A stretch of DNA of 64,000 nt, taken from positions 18,031,483-18,095,482 of the forward strand of contig CM072156.1 in assembly GCA_036850595.1 (NCBI GenBank). Direction: 5' to 3'. This DNA comes from Rhyacichthys aspro. Lineage: Eukaryota > Chordata > Actinopteri > Gobiiformes > Rhyacichthyidae. The notes under the pieces are model-generated. The model was not told the origin of the DNA. It ran no database searches and was given only the letters and a program-made list of their open reading frames with translations. A program made the position numbers and the translations under genes. The number at the start of each line of letters is the position of its first letter. Position 1 is the first letter of the stretch. This document shows, piece by piece, positions 25,259-36,609 of this stretch.

Positions 25259-25527
25259 TTAAAGGAGAAGTAAGCGCCCCAGTGACGTTGGCTAACAGTA
25301 TATTTCACTGTTGACTTCAGCTTCAACAAATCTAACCTACGGAGCTAAACGGAGAGCTGATGTAGTGACATATACTGCTCTACTATTATTTGGAACCCAG
25401 TCTATTTGTTGACATCTTGTTTCTGATTGGATATAAGTGAGCGGGATACCAGAAAGTGTGTGCACAGTTTGTAACACCCATGATACTGAGCCTTTTCTGA
25501 AACATCCACCACTTACTTCTCCTTTAA
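25259..25527. mobile_element. MITE with perfect 16-bp inverted repeats, TTAA ends
   Basis: The ends are TTAAAGGAGAAGTAAG and its exact reverse complement CTTACTTCTCCTTTAA, and the element is 269 bp long. Each end begins with TTAA, consistent with piggyBac-type target choice. It sits 21 bp from the previous MITE. A lone copy of one end (CTTACTTCTCTTTTAA) is present at about 53713-53728 in a susd1 intron. No transposase is visible. Confidence 0.75.
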
Positions 25528-26580
25528 CACGTAACAGAGCACACTTCATTCCTACTCTCTCATCTTCTCCACCTCCCTAGCCAACTCCATCATCATTGAC
25601 TCACATACCTCTCTGCTCAGGGTGTTGCGATGGGAGAGATGCCGACAAACTCATGTCACTGTCTTGTGTATTTGTCTGAACCAAATGCAAAGATAGGACT
25701 GAACAAGCACTTTTAGAAGCATTTAGAAGCACTTTTGCCCCACCCAATGTTGACCCCACGACTACGGCCTTGACTCCAACACATCTCTCCACACACAGCT
25801 GCACTTTTCAAAAGCACCACTCATTGTCACATCTTCCTCACAAAGTCATTCACTGAAACAAGTAGAGTAAGAAAGTGTTTTAAAGGATTAGTTCAGGTTT
25901 TTAAAAACTGGGATTAAAGATAAGATACTAGGAGTTACTTGTGTATTACATACAGTAGATAGTTGTTGGTAGTTTCAGCATTTTGGAGCTTTCAAATGCG
26001 TCTTATTCTCAGCCCTGTTTACATCTTGACAAATTCCCCAAACTAGGGCTTCACAACTATGTACTCTATCTATTACATACTCTTTTCTAAAACCTGCTCT
26101 GTCTCTTTAAAATTGGGAGGCATATTTCCACAAAAAGAGTTGAATTCATTTACCATTCGGCTTCTCTCATGATCTGGCATTAAAAACGAGCCGAGCATGA
26201 TGCCACAAAGATAGAAGATAGAAGGGACAAAGCATCTTTAATGTGCCACTGGGGGTTAATACTTACAGTACAATCAACAAATAGTTAGCACACACTTAAA
26301 AAATGCACACATTTTGAAGCATGAGACACAGCCGGTCCAACTTTTACGGTGCTATTTGATTTTTACATGTAATAAAAGTTGGGGAGTGGAGATTTACTAC
26401 CAGCTCATTCCTGACAGTGTCAAACAAACGGAGGTCGAGGCGGAACAAACAGCTTTCTCCAACACATTCACTCAAGCTTCAATCCCACCACGACACAAAA
26501 GAAATGTAAGCAGCCATCTTGAGCCCCCCCACCTCCACCCCCTTCCCCTTTTTTGTTTTCCATTTATCACTGTAGCGTCA
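25528..26580. other. Intergenic or 3' UTR, nothing recognised
   Basis: No AATAAA lies shortly after the internexin stop. The next ones are at 26743 and 27402, so this could be 3' UTR or spacer. No gene is seen. Confidence 0.4.
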
Positions 26581-26589
26581 CGGCACGGC

Positions 26590-27190
26590 AATAATGACTG
26601 AGCTCTGAAAAAAAAAAAATGTATATATCGTTGGGGAAATGGGAGGGTAGTGTTTTCAACTGCTGGAAAACAGGAGATGTCTGGCTTCTGGCTTCTCCAC
26701 AGGGAGGTGCATCTTTGGGAATGATATAATATAAAGAGTTTAAATAAATTGCTGCTGCAGAATATATATGTTTTGGGAAAATGAATTATTATCCCCCCTC
26801 CCCCCCGTCGATTGGTTCATTTGTCAGCGACCTTGCCGTCTATGTATTCAAACCTGTGTCCTTCCCACAAATCACGCCAAGGCTGTTGATTTTGCCACAG
26901 GTTGAAGGAAAGCGCGGCTGTTAGTGTCGCGGCAGCTGACGGTGACACTGACACCTGCTCAGATGGAAGTGGCAGGCTGGTCTCACCGCGCTAAGGTCAT
27001 GGTCAGTATACGGTGTAGAGTCACTACTAAGGGCTAACTGCACTCGAACCCATCACAAACTTGCCCCCCCACCCCCTTTCTGTGGTCCTTCTGCTTGTCC
27101 CCTCAAGACACGTGAACCAGTCGACGGGCAAGAATGCATGGCCTGAGTCTTGGAGCTTGAATATCTGCGGATGGGATAGATTTTTCGCTT
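26590..27190. promoter_or_regulatory. Candidate conserved noncoding element
   Basis: A complex, repeat-poor block with AATTATTA and other homeodomain-like cores, followed by a GC-balanced segment with no protein reading. It differs in texture from its neighbours. It could be 3' UTR of the internexin-like gene or an enhancer. This is inferred only. Confidence 0.25.
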
Positions 27191-27419
27191 GTTGTGTGTT
27201 CAAATTATAAAACTTGCCTTAACCATTTGCTGCAGAAAAAGAAAAAAATTAACAACAACAACTCCACAATGTTTTCACCCGCGTTTGACTGGTTTTAAAA
27301 GGGGTAGACGAGGAGCGCTGACACTTTTCCAACCATTCCTGCTAAACTACTGTGATCTGTATGTGCTGCTCTCTCATGCAGTGATATTCTTCTCAAAGCC
27401 AAATAAAGACATTTATTAA

Positions 27420-28840
27420 CCAAACATTGTCTGCTAACCTTTTTCATTTTTAACTGTGTACTCCATTTCACGCCCAAAGCAGCTGAAATAAGCTCTAACG
27501 CCATCCTTAAGAATAATAAGTAGTAAATGAATGACATACAAGACAGAATATTCCATGGAAAACACATACAATGAAAAAATGCATCAGAAAGACAGGTATT
27601 CGGCTGTCACCACAACAAATTGGTAGATCATGTGACTAAACCTTGCAGGTGACAAACTTAAAATAAAGCCATTCATGAGCAAGGACAGGAAAGGTTTATA
27701 GGAAGAGAAAAGTGGAAGGGTGGTGCATGGAAACGAAAAATATTGGATGGAAACAGCTGCAGATTGTGGTCATACTCCTGAACTTCACATAGCTAAACTT
27801 ATTTCAATCTGTCTGAACCATAAAGCATATAAAATACATTTGTAGTTTGGGCATGGCACTCCTGTACATTTTGTCTTGTGTTTATTTTGCCTTAGCTTGG
27901 TAGTGTCGAGGCATACATCTTGATTTGCTAGCAATCAGAGCTACATCCACAAAAACACAGCATTTACTACATGATATTTTTTTCTTCTAGATGAGGAAAA
28001 TGGTTTAAACCCCAAATATTACATTAAAAGGAATCATGTAAAAAAAAACAGGCTTTGTTATGCCTTCTACTGTTTATTATAAGAGATTTTAATAGATGAG
28101 AACCTCTATTCAGGAAGGAAAAACTTTGGCCAATCACATGCTGGCAAAATCACATGCTCAAAAAAGGAGCGCTCCCATTGGTCTGCACCAGCTTGTCATA
28201 TGATGTTTCAGGAAGTTGAATAGATAAATAAATAAAGTGTATTTTCAGTGGTGAATATGTCTTTTAACACAGAGAAACAGCTCACAAAAGAAAACATTAA
28301 CAGAAAAAATGCTGAGAAATACTGTCAATTCAATCACGTAAGTTTTAAAAAGGAGGATATAATTACTGTTCTGATGCTAAAGTCGCAGCTAAGCTAATGC
28401 TAAACTCATGCTAAACTCTAAATTTCAGTTTGGTGAAATATATTAGTATTTTGTGGGGGAAAAATTGGTCCGGTTTTACTTTTTTTTTAATTAAAGAGAA
28501 GCAGGAGAGGTCCCTAGGTTCCTTTTGAGGGCTTAGTGGAATGAGACAGGGATAAAAAAGAAAATCAAGTAGTGGAGCTTTTTTGTTGTCACTGTCTTGT
28601 TGCACTATAGTTTTCTATACTTTGGGAATTCCAGTCTGGGGATAGTCAGATTTATTTATTTAAGCCTAAATTCTTTTCTTTTTTTTGCTTTAACTTAAAT
28701 GAATAATCAATATTTGTCCGTGTTTTACTCTGCGTCAGTGAACAGAGTAAAAGGATAAAGAGATCAGGAAAAGTATCTGGAGTGCAGCAAATGGTCCGGC
28801 AAATTGGCAATCAAATTAAACTGCTGGTGTGTGTAAGCAT
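27420..28840. other. Intergenic, nothing recognised
   Basis: AT-rich sequence with A/T runs and chance open frames only. Confidence 0.5.
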
Positions 28841-30249
28841 TATTGTAATAAACATGCTGTGTGCGTTCTGTATGTGTTTCCTGTTTACAACTTGTTTACA
28901 TGTACACTCACATCATTTCAAGGCTGGATTTACAAGGCTGCCTTCCTCCATATTTCACAGCCCGCATAATACTCTCCCGCTACAACAGCTCATACTCTAT
29001 CCTCTACTGTACATTTTAACTCATTTCATGCTTTCAGCTGATGTATGAACTAATATCACAGCTTTGCCAGCACTGCCCCGTGGGAAGCATAAAACCAGTT
29101 TAATGCTCGTCTGTGTAAGTGGAGGACGTCCTCAGCTGCTATAGGGCACATACATCATTTTCAAGAGCGTTACATGGACAGCTGTGTGAGGGGAGGAGAT
29201 AGTGAAAAAAGGTGAAGAAAGAGATACAAAGGGACAAGGGTAATATGAAGACATTACAAGTCCAATGTCACACCAATGATAAACTTGAGGCCAGTTTGCT
29301 TGTGTTTGTAGAGGGAGGGGGGGTGACTGTTGTTGTTTTTTTGGTTACAATTAAAGATAAGCTATAAACCCACTCACAGTAACAAATAAATCACTTTGGG
29401 GATTAGCAGGTCAATTTTAAATTTAAAGTTTAAAATTTCTACATCAGAGTTCAAGAAACATTATAAAAATGCATTTGATTCAAGAACAAAAGTTTCAAAA
29501 ATGTATGGTTTTAAAGGTACCCTGTTATACTCATTATACTCTCCAGTTAGGCCAGGAACTCTTCTGCTTACAGTTACAGTTATATGCATAACAATAGACC
29601 TTTCAAAACTTATTATGTCCCAAAAAGGGATCCTCCAAAAATCAAGAGAAAAATGAACTTTTACAGTTCACATTGGTACATAGACTGGATACTGCAATGG
29701 GTCACAACAACAGCACATAATGACAAAATAAAGAACAGAGCTCTGGAAACGGGCAAACCAACTACCAATCATAAATGAGGTTAAAAAAAACAAAAGGAGG
29801 AGATGGCGATGGATCAGCTACAAACTCAGGAAGGAAGCTTCGAACATCACAAGGCACACGGAGAAAAGGGAGAAGAGAATGACTGAAAAACAACTGGAGA
29901 AGGGACCTTGGGAGATTTATCAAAAAGAGAAACAGCAAGACTAGTACTAGGTCAACCACCAGGGGGGATTGTGAAGTACAACATAAAAAGTCTTCTTTTA
30001 ATGTTGCACATGCTGGAACACTTTGCCAATAGTCATTAGAGGTAGCCACACTTTTGTTTCCTTTAAGAAATAATAGAATAATAGAATAGCAATCAAAATC
30101 ATTAGGAAAGAATTAGCCATTAGCATTTTAAAAAGGGTATATTTATGACAAGGACATCATATAATATGATACTATTATTATAATATGCATATGAAGTAAT
30201 GCACTTTAGGGTAGGTAGGTTTGCTTGTTTGCATTATCAGTGTTACATG

Positions 30250-30430
30250 GATTGTATTGTGGTACTGTACTGTCTAAATATGTCTGTAGTATTGGTGTTA
30301 TGTTTTGATCTATATCTGGGACTACAGATGGTAAATAGTATCATTCTTCTGTGAACTTATACAACATTGTATGTATTAGATTAATACTGTCCAGCACTGT
30401 CCCATCCAAATAAACAAATGAATTAAAAAT
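30250..30430 (+). mobile_element. Possible LINE 3' tail fragment
   Basis: The end 'cagcactgtcccatcc' then 'aaataaacaaatgaattaaa' resembles the tails of fish L2-like elements. No reverse-transcriptase reading is seen upstream, so this is a weak call from recalled similarity. Confidence 0.35.
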
Positions 30431-30439
30431 AGCCAAACT

Positions 30440-30780
30440 GGTCTAGCATTCATTTTTCTTGATAGAGGATGTCCCTGCGTGTGGATGCTCCCAGTCTGTA
30501 TCCCTGCCTCTGCAGTAGTTGCCCTGTGCTGCGTGGGCGGAGCTGCATAATGGCCGCTGGGGTGTTGTTATCGACTCATCCCGGCCCCGTGTCAGGCTGC
30601 ACCCAGAGGTGAGCGATGGGCCCGCACAAGATGGATGGCAGCTGCTAACGCTGCCCCACCGCCGCAGCTGTCACCGGCAAGAACTTTATCACAGGCCAAG
30701 ACGGTTTGTTCGCCCGCACACTCCCTGGACTCCTCCTCGTCCGTGTGGTCAGGAGAATCAGCACAGTGGCAAAAACATAA
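30440..30780. promoter_or_regulatory. Isolated GC- and CpG-rich block
   Basis: About 340 bp with much higher G+C and CpG than the surrounding AT-rich desert. The open frames across it do not look like protein. It may be an enhancer, an unrecognised exon or a small CpG island. Confidence 0.25.
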
Positions 30781-32099
30781 TCAGCACTAACAGACAATCA
30801 ATAACACTGTCAGAAAGGCCAGGGGAAAGTAGCCAAAGACAAATGTTTTTCTCCCCAAATGAGAAGGAGCATGTGTTTGTAAGAGGGAAGTAAAGGGAAC
30901 GTGACACAGCAAAGAAACATACAGCTCCACAGAGAATACATAATCACTTTAGTTCTCGGGATTAGATTTGCAAATGTGTCTAGATTTTAACCAACTTGCT
31001 TTTATTCTCCTTTTGATCTGTAAAAAATAAGCTGGCCACATAAATCAATATGTGCACAAGTGTGTCTGAATGTACAATTTAATAATAACGGTATGAGTGG
31101 ACAACTTTGTGGAAGAATGACCACCACATGATACAGAATAGGCTTGGTTCAAATCCATGCTTTTGTCTATTTGCTGTGTCATCCTCAGTCTCTCGATCCA
31201 AGTCTTGAGGGAAAATGCCCAGAATATATCTTTAATAAACTTCATTCAAGAGACACTCCTCTGTTTGTTTATCGTTAAGGGCGTAAATATCATAATGTAC
31301 GGGTATATTATTGTTTCTCTCTTATGAGTCAAATATATTCTCATTTATTAGTTCTTGTGACACAGGCGAGAAGGGGAGGGCTGTCTGTGCAGATGTGTAA
31401 ATTTTCAGGAAGTCCTTCCTTCGCAGGACTGCAGTGCTGCAAAAACACACAGAATGAGCTGGCACCATAAAACAGTGTGTTTCCAGAAAAAGTGCACTGT
31501 GCCATTAAACTATACAAATTGCATATAATGAGTGACCTGATGTCTGATCATTAGAATATTATATATTGACATTTCTACTAAAAAGTAGTGTGCAAGATAA
31601 ATTTCTATACATTTTTTGATTGATTTCAGCCATTTCTGTGTAATTTTTTGAATGTGTACACTGACTTTAACTACTGCAAACTCACATAAGACTGAGAGAT
31701 GATCCCAGACCCACTCAGAGATAGACTTTGCACTTTCTGGTGAGAGGATTGCACTGTTCATATGAAAGAAGGGCCATACTTCCTGGTTCATGTCTCTAGA
31801 CTCATCAGCATAACCTAGGGCTTAATATTCTAATGATTCTGATGCCTTATTGATTAAACTCTAAAATATAGGGATTCAGAATTCAGTTTACAAGTACATT
31901 CATCTCTAGACGGCCATAGTGTGGAATAAAATGGATTTTTATTGTTTTAGAAATAATCCAATATTTCCTAGAAATACTGCATTTGATAGCTTGAAATGAA
32001 AAGGTTACATAGTGATGCTTTCATGGTTAATTTCAGCTTTGAGTCATTTAGAGGTATTTTTTCTACTCTAGATGATATGACATAGCAATGTAATGATTA

Positions 32100-32940
32100 T
32101 AGCATGGTATTGTTGCTATCCTGGGGAGTGTATTGTGAGCTATCCTCTGATTCCCATGTCCTCACATAGGGATGCTACACTCTTTCATTGACTCCATAAC
32201 TTTCAATGATAACTCCTCGTTTCTCGTTCTCGGCCGCAGCTCAAAGTGCAGCCTCTCTGGATTCCTGGTGATTGATGCTTTTTCTCTCCTGTACGACATC
32301 AGAGACTTATGACTGGGCATGAGCTTCTGTGGTGGGCCGTGAGACAGGCCCAGAGTGTCAGAGGGCAGATTTATTGAAAATTCAGAGTGCGATCAATCCC
32401 GGGCTCACTGCAGCCTTTGGCCTGTGCAGCACACAGCAGCCGTCCTTGGGTCTGTGTCGTGCTTAGCTCTGCTGTCAGCACATTCTGTTGTTGTGGAGGT
32501 GCATACATAATTGAACCGCTCTCGTGCCCCTCCCTTTTCCCCGGAGACACTTGGAGATAAAGCAATAAATACTCTACCTCAGCGTTTAACAACCGCCGTA
32601 GTCTGTTGCTAAGAGTCCACAAGCCAGTAATTACATTTCCTCTTTTTAAATGATTAGGGCTGAGATGCAAACCCACTGTTACCGTCCTTGTCATTAGGAT
32701 GGAAGTGGTGACATCCTGAGTGAACACTTGGCTCAGAGGATCTTGCCTATTTCATAATGTTCAGTTTGTGCAGAATTAAGGGCTAGCTGCCAAATCGCAT
32801 GGGCATCATCCATCCTGAAAAACACATACTTTGTGATAACATCTTCTCTAAATTAGGAATAAATACATTTGACAGCTAATGGCTAATGGTCCCGTCATTA
32901 TCACTTGAACAGTTCCTCACCTTACGGTAGCCCTTTAGGG
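32100..32940. promoter_or_regulatory. Candidate conserved noncoding element
   Basis: About 800 bp of repeat-free complex sequence in the gene desert, with balanced base composition, several TAAT-type homeodomain cores (cagtaattac, aatgattagg) and no coherent protein frame. The texture resembles vertebrate noncoding regulatory DNA. Conservation is untested. Confidence 0.3.
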
Positions 32941-34599
32941 ACACTCTGTTGTTTATGGAACATCAGGAGTTAAGACATAAAATCAATGTTTTTATAAAAT
33001 TCACATAAACTTACAACAAGAATGTGACTTCTGCTCCAGCAGTGCTCTGTTTGAAAGAAAGTAATCAAACTTAGAAGTTAAATTATAGTTTATGGAGCAG
33101 AGAGACAAATGCAAAGAGTGATATTTTGATTATACACTATTTAAAACACAGAATGACCTATTGGTATGCAAAAGTGATGAGAATATAATAATAAATTGGC
33201 TTTTTTATTCAAGAAATACTTCAAACCCATTTTTATCATCATACAATTCATGATTTTATGACTATTTGATATGAGAAAGGATATGGGCCAGTAGCTGCTC
33301 CATGAAATATTAAATATGCATGAAACACAGCCTTAAACCATTTTCTCCAACTAACTTCAACCTAGGTGTGTGACCTATCATCACTAAATACAAATGGGAC
33401 AAAACTTCACTATAATAACATAAAGTGTTAAATGAAGATAAATGTGTCTTGTGGCACATTGTCTGTTTGAGGGTTATGGATTATTCTTTTTAATCCTACT
33501 TTCTTGTCTTTCTTGTCCTTTCTCTCCTCATCCGTCCATCCCTGTCTCCGTCTGTCTGTCTCCCCCCTCGTTTCCCTCTTACTCTTCGGCTATATATAGA
33601 CTCCTGCATTGCAGATGTCCCAGGGCCCTGCAGTTCTGGAGGAGCAGCCGAAGAGACTCAGCCAAAATGTGTCCGTCTGACACACAGCGCCCTGCCCAGT
33701 GTAGACAGTGTGAGTGTGTGAGTGAGTGTGTGTCAGTGCTGGACGGGGCACTACTGCATGACACTAGCGTTACATGTGCGATAATGCTGAGTGTCCAACC
33801 CAGCACACTGCACCAAGGATAAGGTGCCCCCCACACGGTAAAGTCAGAGGCACTGCAGTCATAACGCTGGGTGGGCGTGTGCACATGAGAAGGGATAATG
33901 CCTCTTTTCTGAACATTTTTTCCTCATTTATTGACTATTGTTTAAGATATGATACGAAGTAACACAGTAGAGTTCTATTAGGGCAATGCAAAACTTAGTT
34001 CAATAGAAAAATGACATGACAAGAAGTTTGAATTCTTGTTAATGTTGATGAGCAGCAATAAAACTATGAGAATATATATGAAGACCATGTACGGTGTCTA
34101 GAAGAGATGAGTTCTTAATATTTTTCACTGATAATAGACAGGATAAACTGTCTTGTGCTTAAAAATATGAAGACTGACTCAAATCAAATTGCAAGCTTCA
34201 GAGCCAGTAAAGTGTGTTGTTGCTGCAGCCTTATGGATCGCATTAATCACCAGACACAGAAAGCTAACACCACAGTATGTGTCAGATACTATTGAACTGT
34301 TGTATTTGGTTGGCGATGCTCGGCCGCTCTTTCTGCTGCTGCAACAGTGGTAAGGCATTAAGTATTTATAACAGAAGACTCCTGTCAGCCACAGAGCAGG
34401 CCCTCTCACAGCCTCCCAATGGTGTTTTGTGGTTTAATACCTGAGGTGATATCGCCACCTGGTGTCAAAATGGCAAACTACGCAAAGGCTTTACAACTTA
34501 GATTTTCTATTAAGATTTGACTTTAACGTGTATTGTGTAAAATGTTGCTTGAACAGACTGGAACACCAGTCTAACATATTATACATTAGTATATATTAT

Positions 34600-34945
34600 A
34601 TATTTTAATATCGAAATTCTTTTTCACTGGTGCAATATCTGTAATGTGCCATACCTGTTCTGCAATTTACTCTTTTTTTTAACTATTATTCATTCCATTT
34701 ACTGTACATATGCATAGTCTAATTCAGTTTAATTGTTGTTTTCACATAGTTTTGAAGTTACATATAAAAAGTATATTTTTATTTTCTTGTCTTAGAATAG
34801 TTTTAGTTTAATTTTTGTTCTAGCCAGGTTGGCTTTTTCATTTTGATCTGTGTGATACTTTTGCTGCTCTTACTGTTCTTCTGCTGTTGCAAAATGATTT
34901 ACCCACTGTGGGACTAATAAGTTTTCTTATTATTATATTTTATTG
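34600..34945 (+). mobile_element. LINE 3' end fragment
   Basis: The block 'atttacccactgtgggacta' and 'ataagttttcttatta' is close to the 'cccactgtgggactaataaagg' ending common to fish non-LTR elements. The 5' limit is a guess and no coding part is seen. Confidence 0.5.
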
Positions 34946-35504
34946 GTTTATAATCCCTTCAAAAGGGCCATTCTTTTGAACACACAATCTTTGATAAAGG
35001 CTTAGGACATTTACTGATGTGTGTTTATTCAATTTTGTTGAAGTGAATTTATGTCCCTGCAAGGCTACCATAGGTGCTGACAGAAAGGAGGGATGCGAGG
35101 TGGGAGACCATAGTCTATAATTTCCCCATCACAATCTGCCAAAACTACACTGATTAAAATAAAGGCTACATCTCTGTGTTTTATGTCAAGGGACCACTTT
35201 GAGGTTAAATATTTTAAGATTATTAGATTATTCCCTATTGTTTCTATAAGTGATTGCTGTATTCTTAGTTTTTCCTTTTAGACATACATATATAGGTAAT
35301 TCTCCAACTAACATCAAATGTGTGTCCTTCGCAAAAACAAGGGAAAAAAAACCATTTCATATTTTTGACTCACTTACTGGACCCAAATAGATAATGAATC
35401 ATTAGTCATTCATATGTGTTTTTTTTACAACACTGTTTGAAATAGCCAAGATTAGGAATATTTTATCCAAAAGTGATGCTGAAAAATCAATCCGTGCATT
35501 TGTT

Positions 35505-36195
35505 AAATTTAGATTAGACTCTGCAGGATTCCCAAACAGTCCAAAAAGCTGTAGCTAGAATACAAACAGAAACTAACAGACGAGGGCACATTACCCCAGT
35601 GTTACCTCCCTTCACGGGCTTCACATTGAATTCAGAATTAAGTTCAAAATCCTTCTTCGTACTTATAAGGCCCTGTCCTATCTCAGAGACCTCATAGTGT
35701 GTTACAGCATATTTACAGAGGGCACAGCTAAACTGCTCAAGTCTTTCTTGTTACTATGTGTTTACAATATTAGTTTACAAATCTGTTTAGTTCATTGTTT
35801 TTCACAAGTTTTTCCCTCTGTCCCAGCAATGTCCGGCCCGCTGTTAGATGATCTGTGATCCTGTCCCAATCTATAGAACCCCTAAATCCCAGCTCCTCTC
35901 ACTCAGCTGAATGAACTCCTGCTGATATTATTATGCACCACATTTATTTTTAAATCATTTATACACATGGACTATCTATAACTGTTCTGGACACAACTGT
36001 TCCACAGCCTGTCCGTCCTGGAAGTGGATCCCTACTTCTGTGGTTCTCCCCGAGGTTTCTGTTTTTTCACATGGCTGTGTTTTTTGTTTGTTTTTTCCTT
36101 ACCCTGATGGTGGGTTGTCTATCTCTTTGTTCGCCTATTTGCTGCTATTTGTCTCATTTGTCATTGGATTGTATGAATAAAACAGAATTAAATTT
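35505..36195 (+). mobile_element. Decayed LINE with remnant of reverse-transcriptase 3' end
   Basis: Broken frames retain pieces such as VQKA-ARIQTETNR-RGHITPVL and a following 'tcaaaatccttcttcgtact' (KILL-TYKAL-like), typical of the C-terminal part of L2/CR1/Rex-type ORF2. A noncoding part with 'gtggttctccccgaggtttc' and an A-rich 'gaataaaacagaattaa' end follows. It is strongly mutated and not functional. Confidence 0.6.
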
Positions 36196-36609
36196 AAATT
36201 CTAATTAAATGTTTAGGGTTTTTTTTTTCTAAATTATATAGGTATTTTATGAATACCTTGGATTTAGCATCACTGAATAAACACTTTTAATAACATTTTA
36301 GGTTTGGTGCTTCAGACATTTTGAGTGCAATGTGGCTAATTCGTTCTACTTAAATGGGCAACAAATTACATGAAACATTTTTATTTCTAAATTTTAGTGG
36401 GCCTACTTTTTGTCTGCTCAAAACCTCCAGTAGACTATGTATTTTTACTGGTCCACCACAAGGGTGCGCTAATGCACTTTAGAGAGATATAAACACCTTC
36501 AAGAAGAAGAGGGATGTTTTTAGTTTTGAAGTAACGTGTTGTTTGAATAACAATTAATTTATGTTTCTTCGTTTGTAAAAATACCATAATATTCCTAAAG
36601 TTTACAGAG

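Noticed and set aside
33442..33884. Overlapping frames on both strands near a CT-rich stretch and a 'tatatata' motif
   Set aside because: The composition follows simple sequence (tctgtctgtct, gtgtgagtg). The TATA-like motif is not followed by a believable gene.
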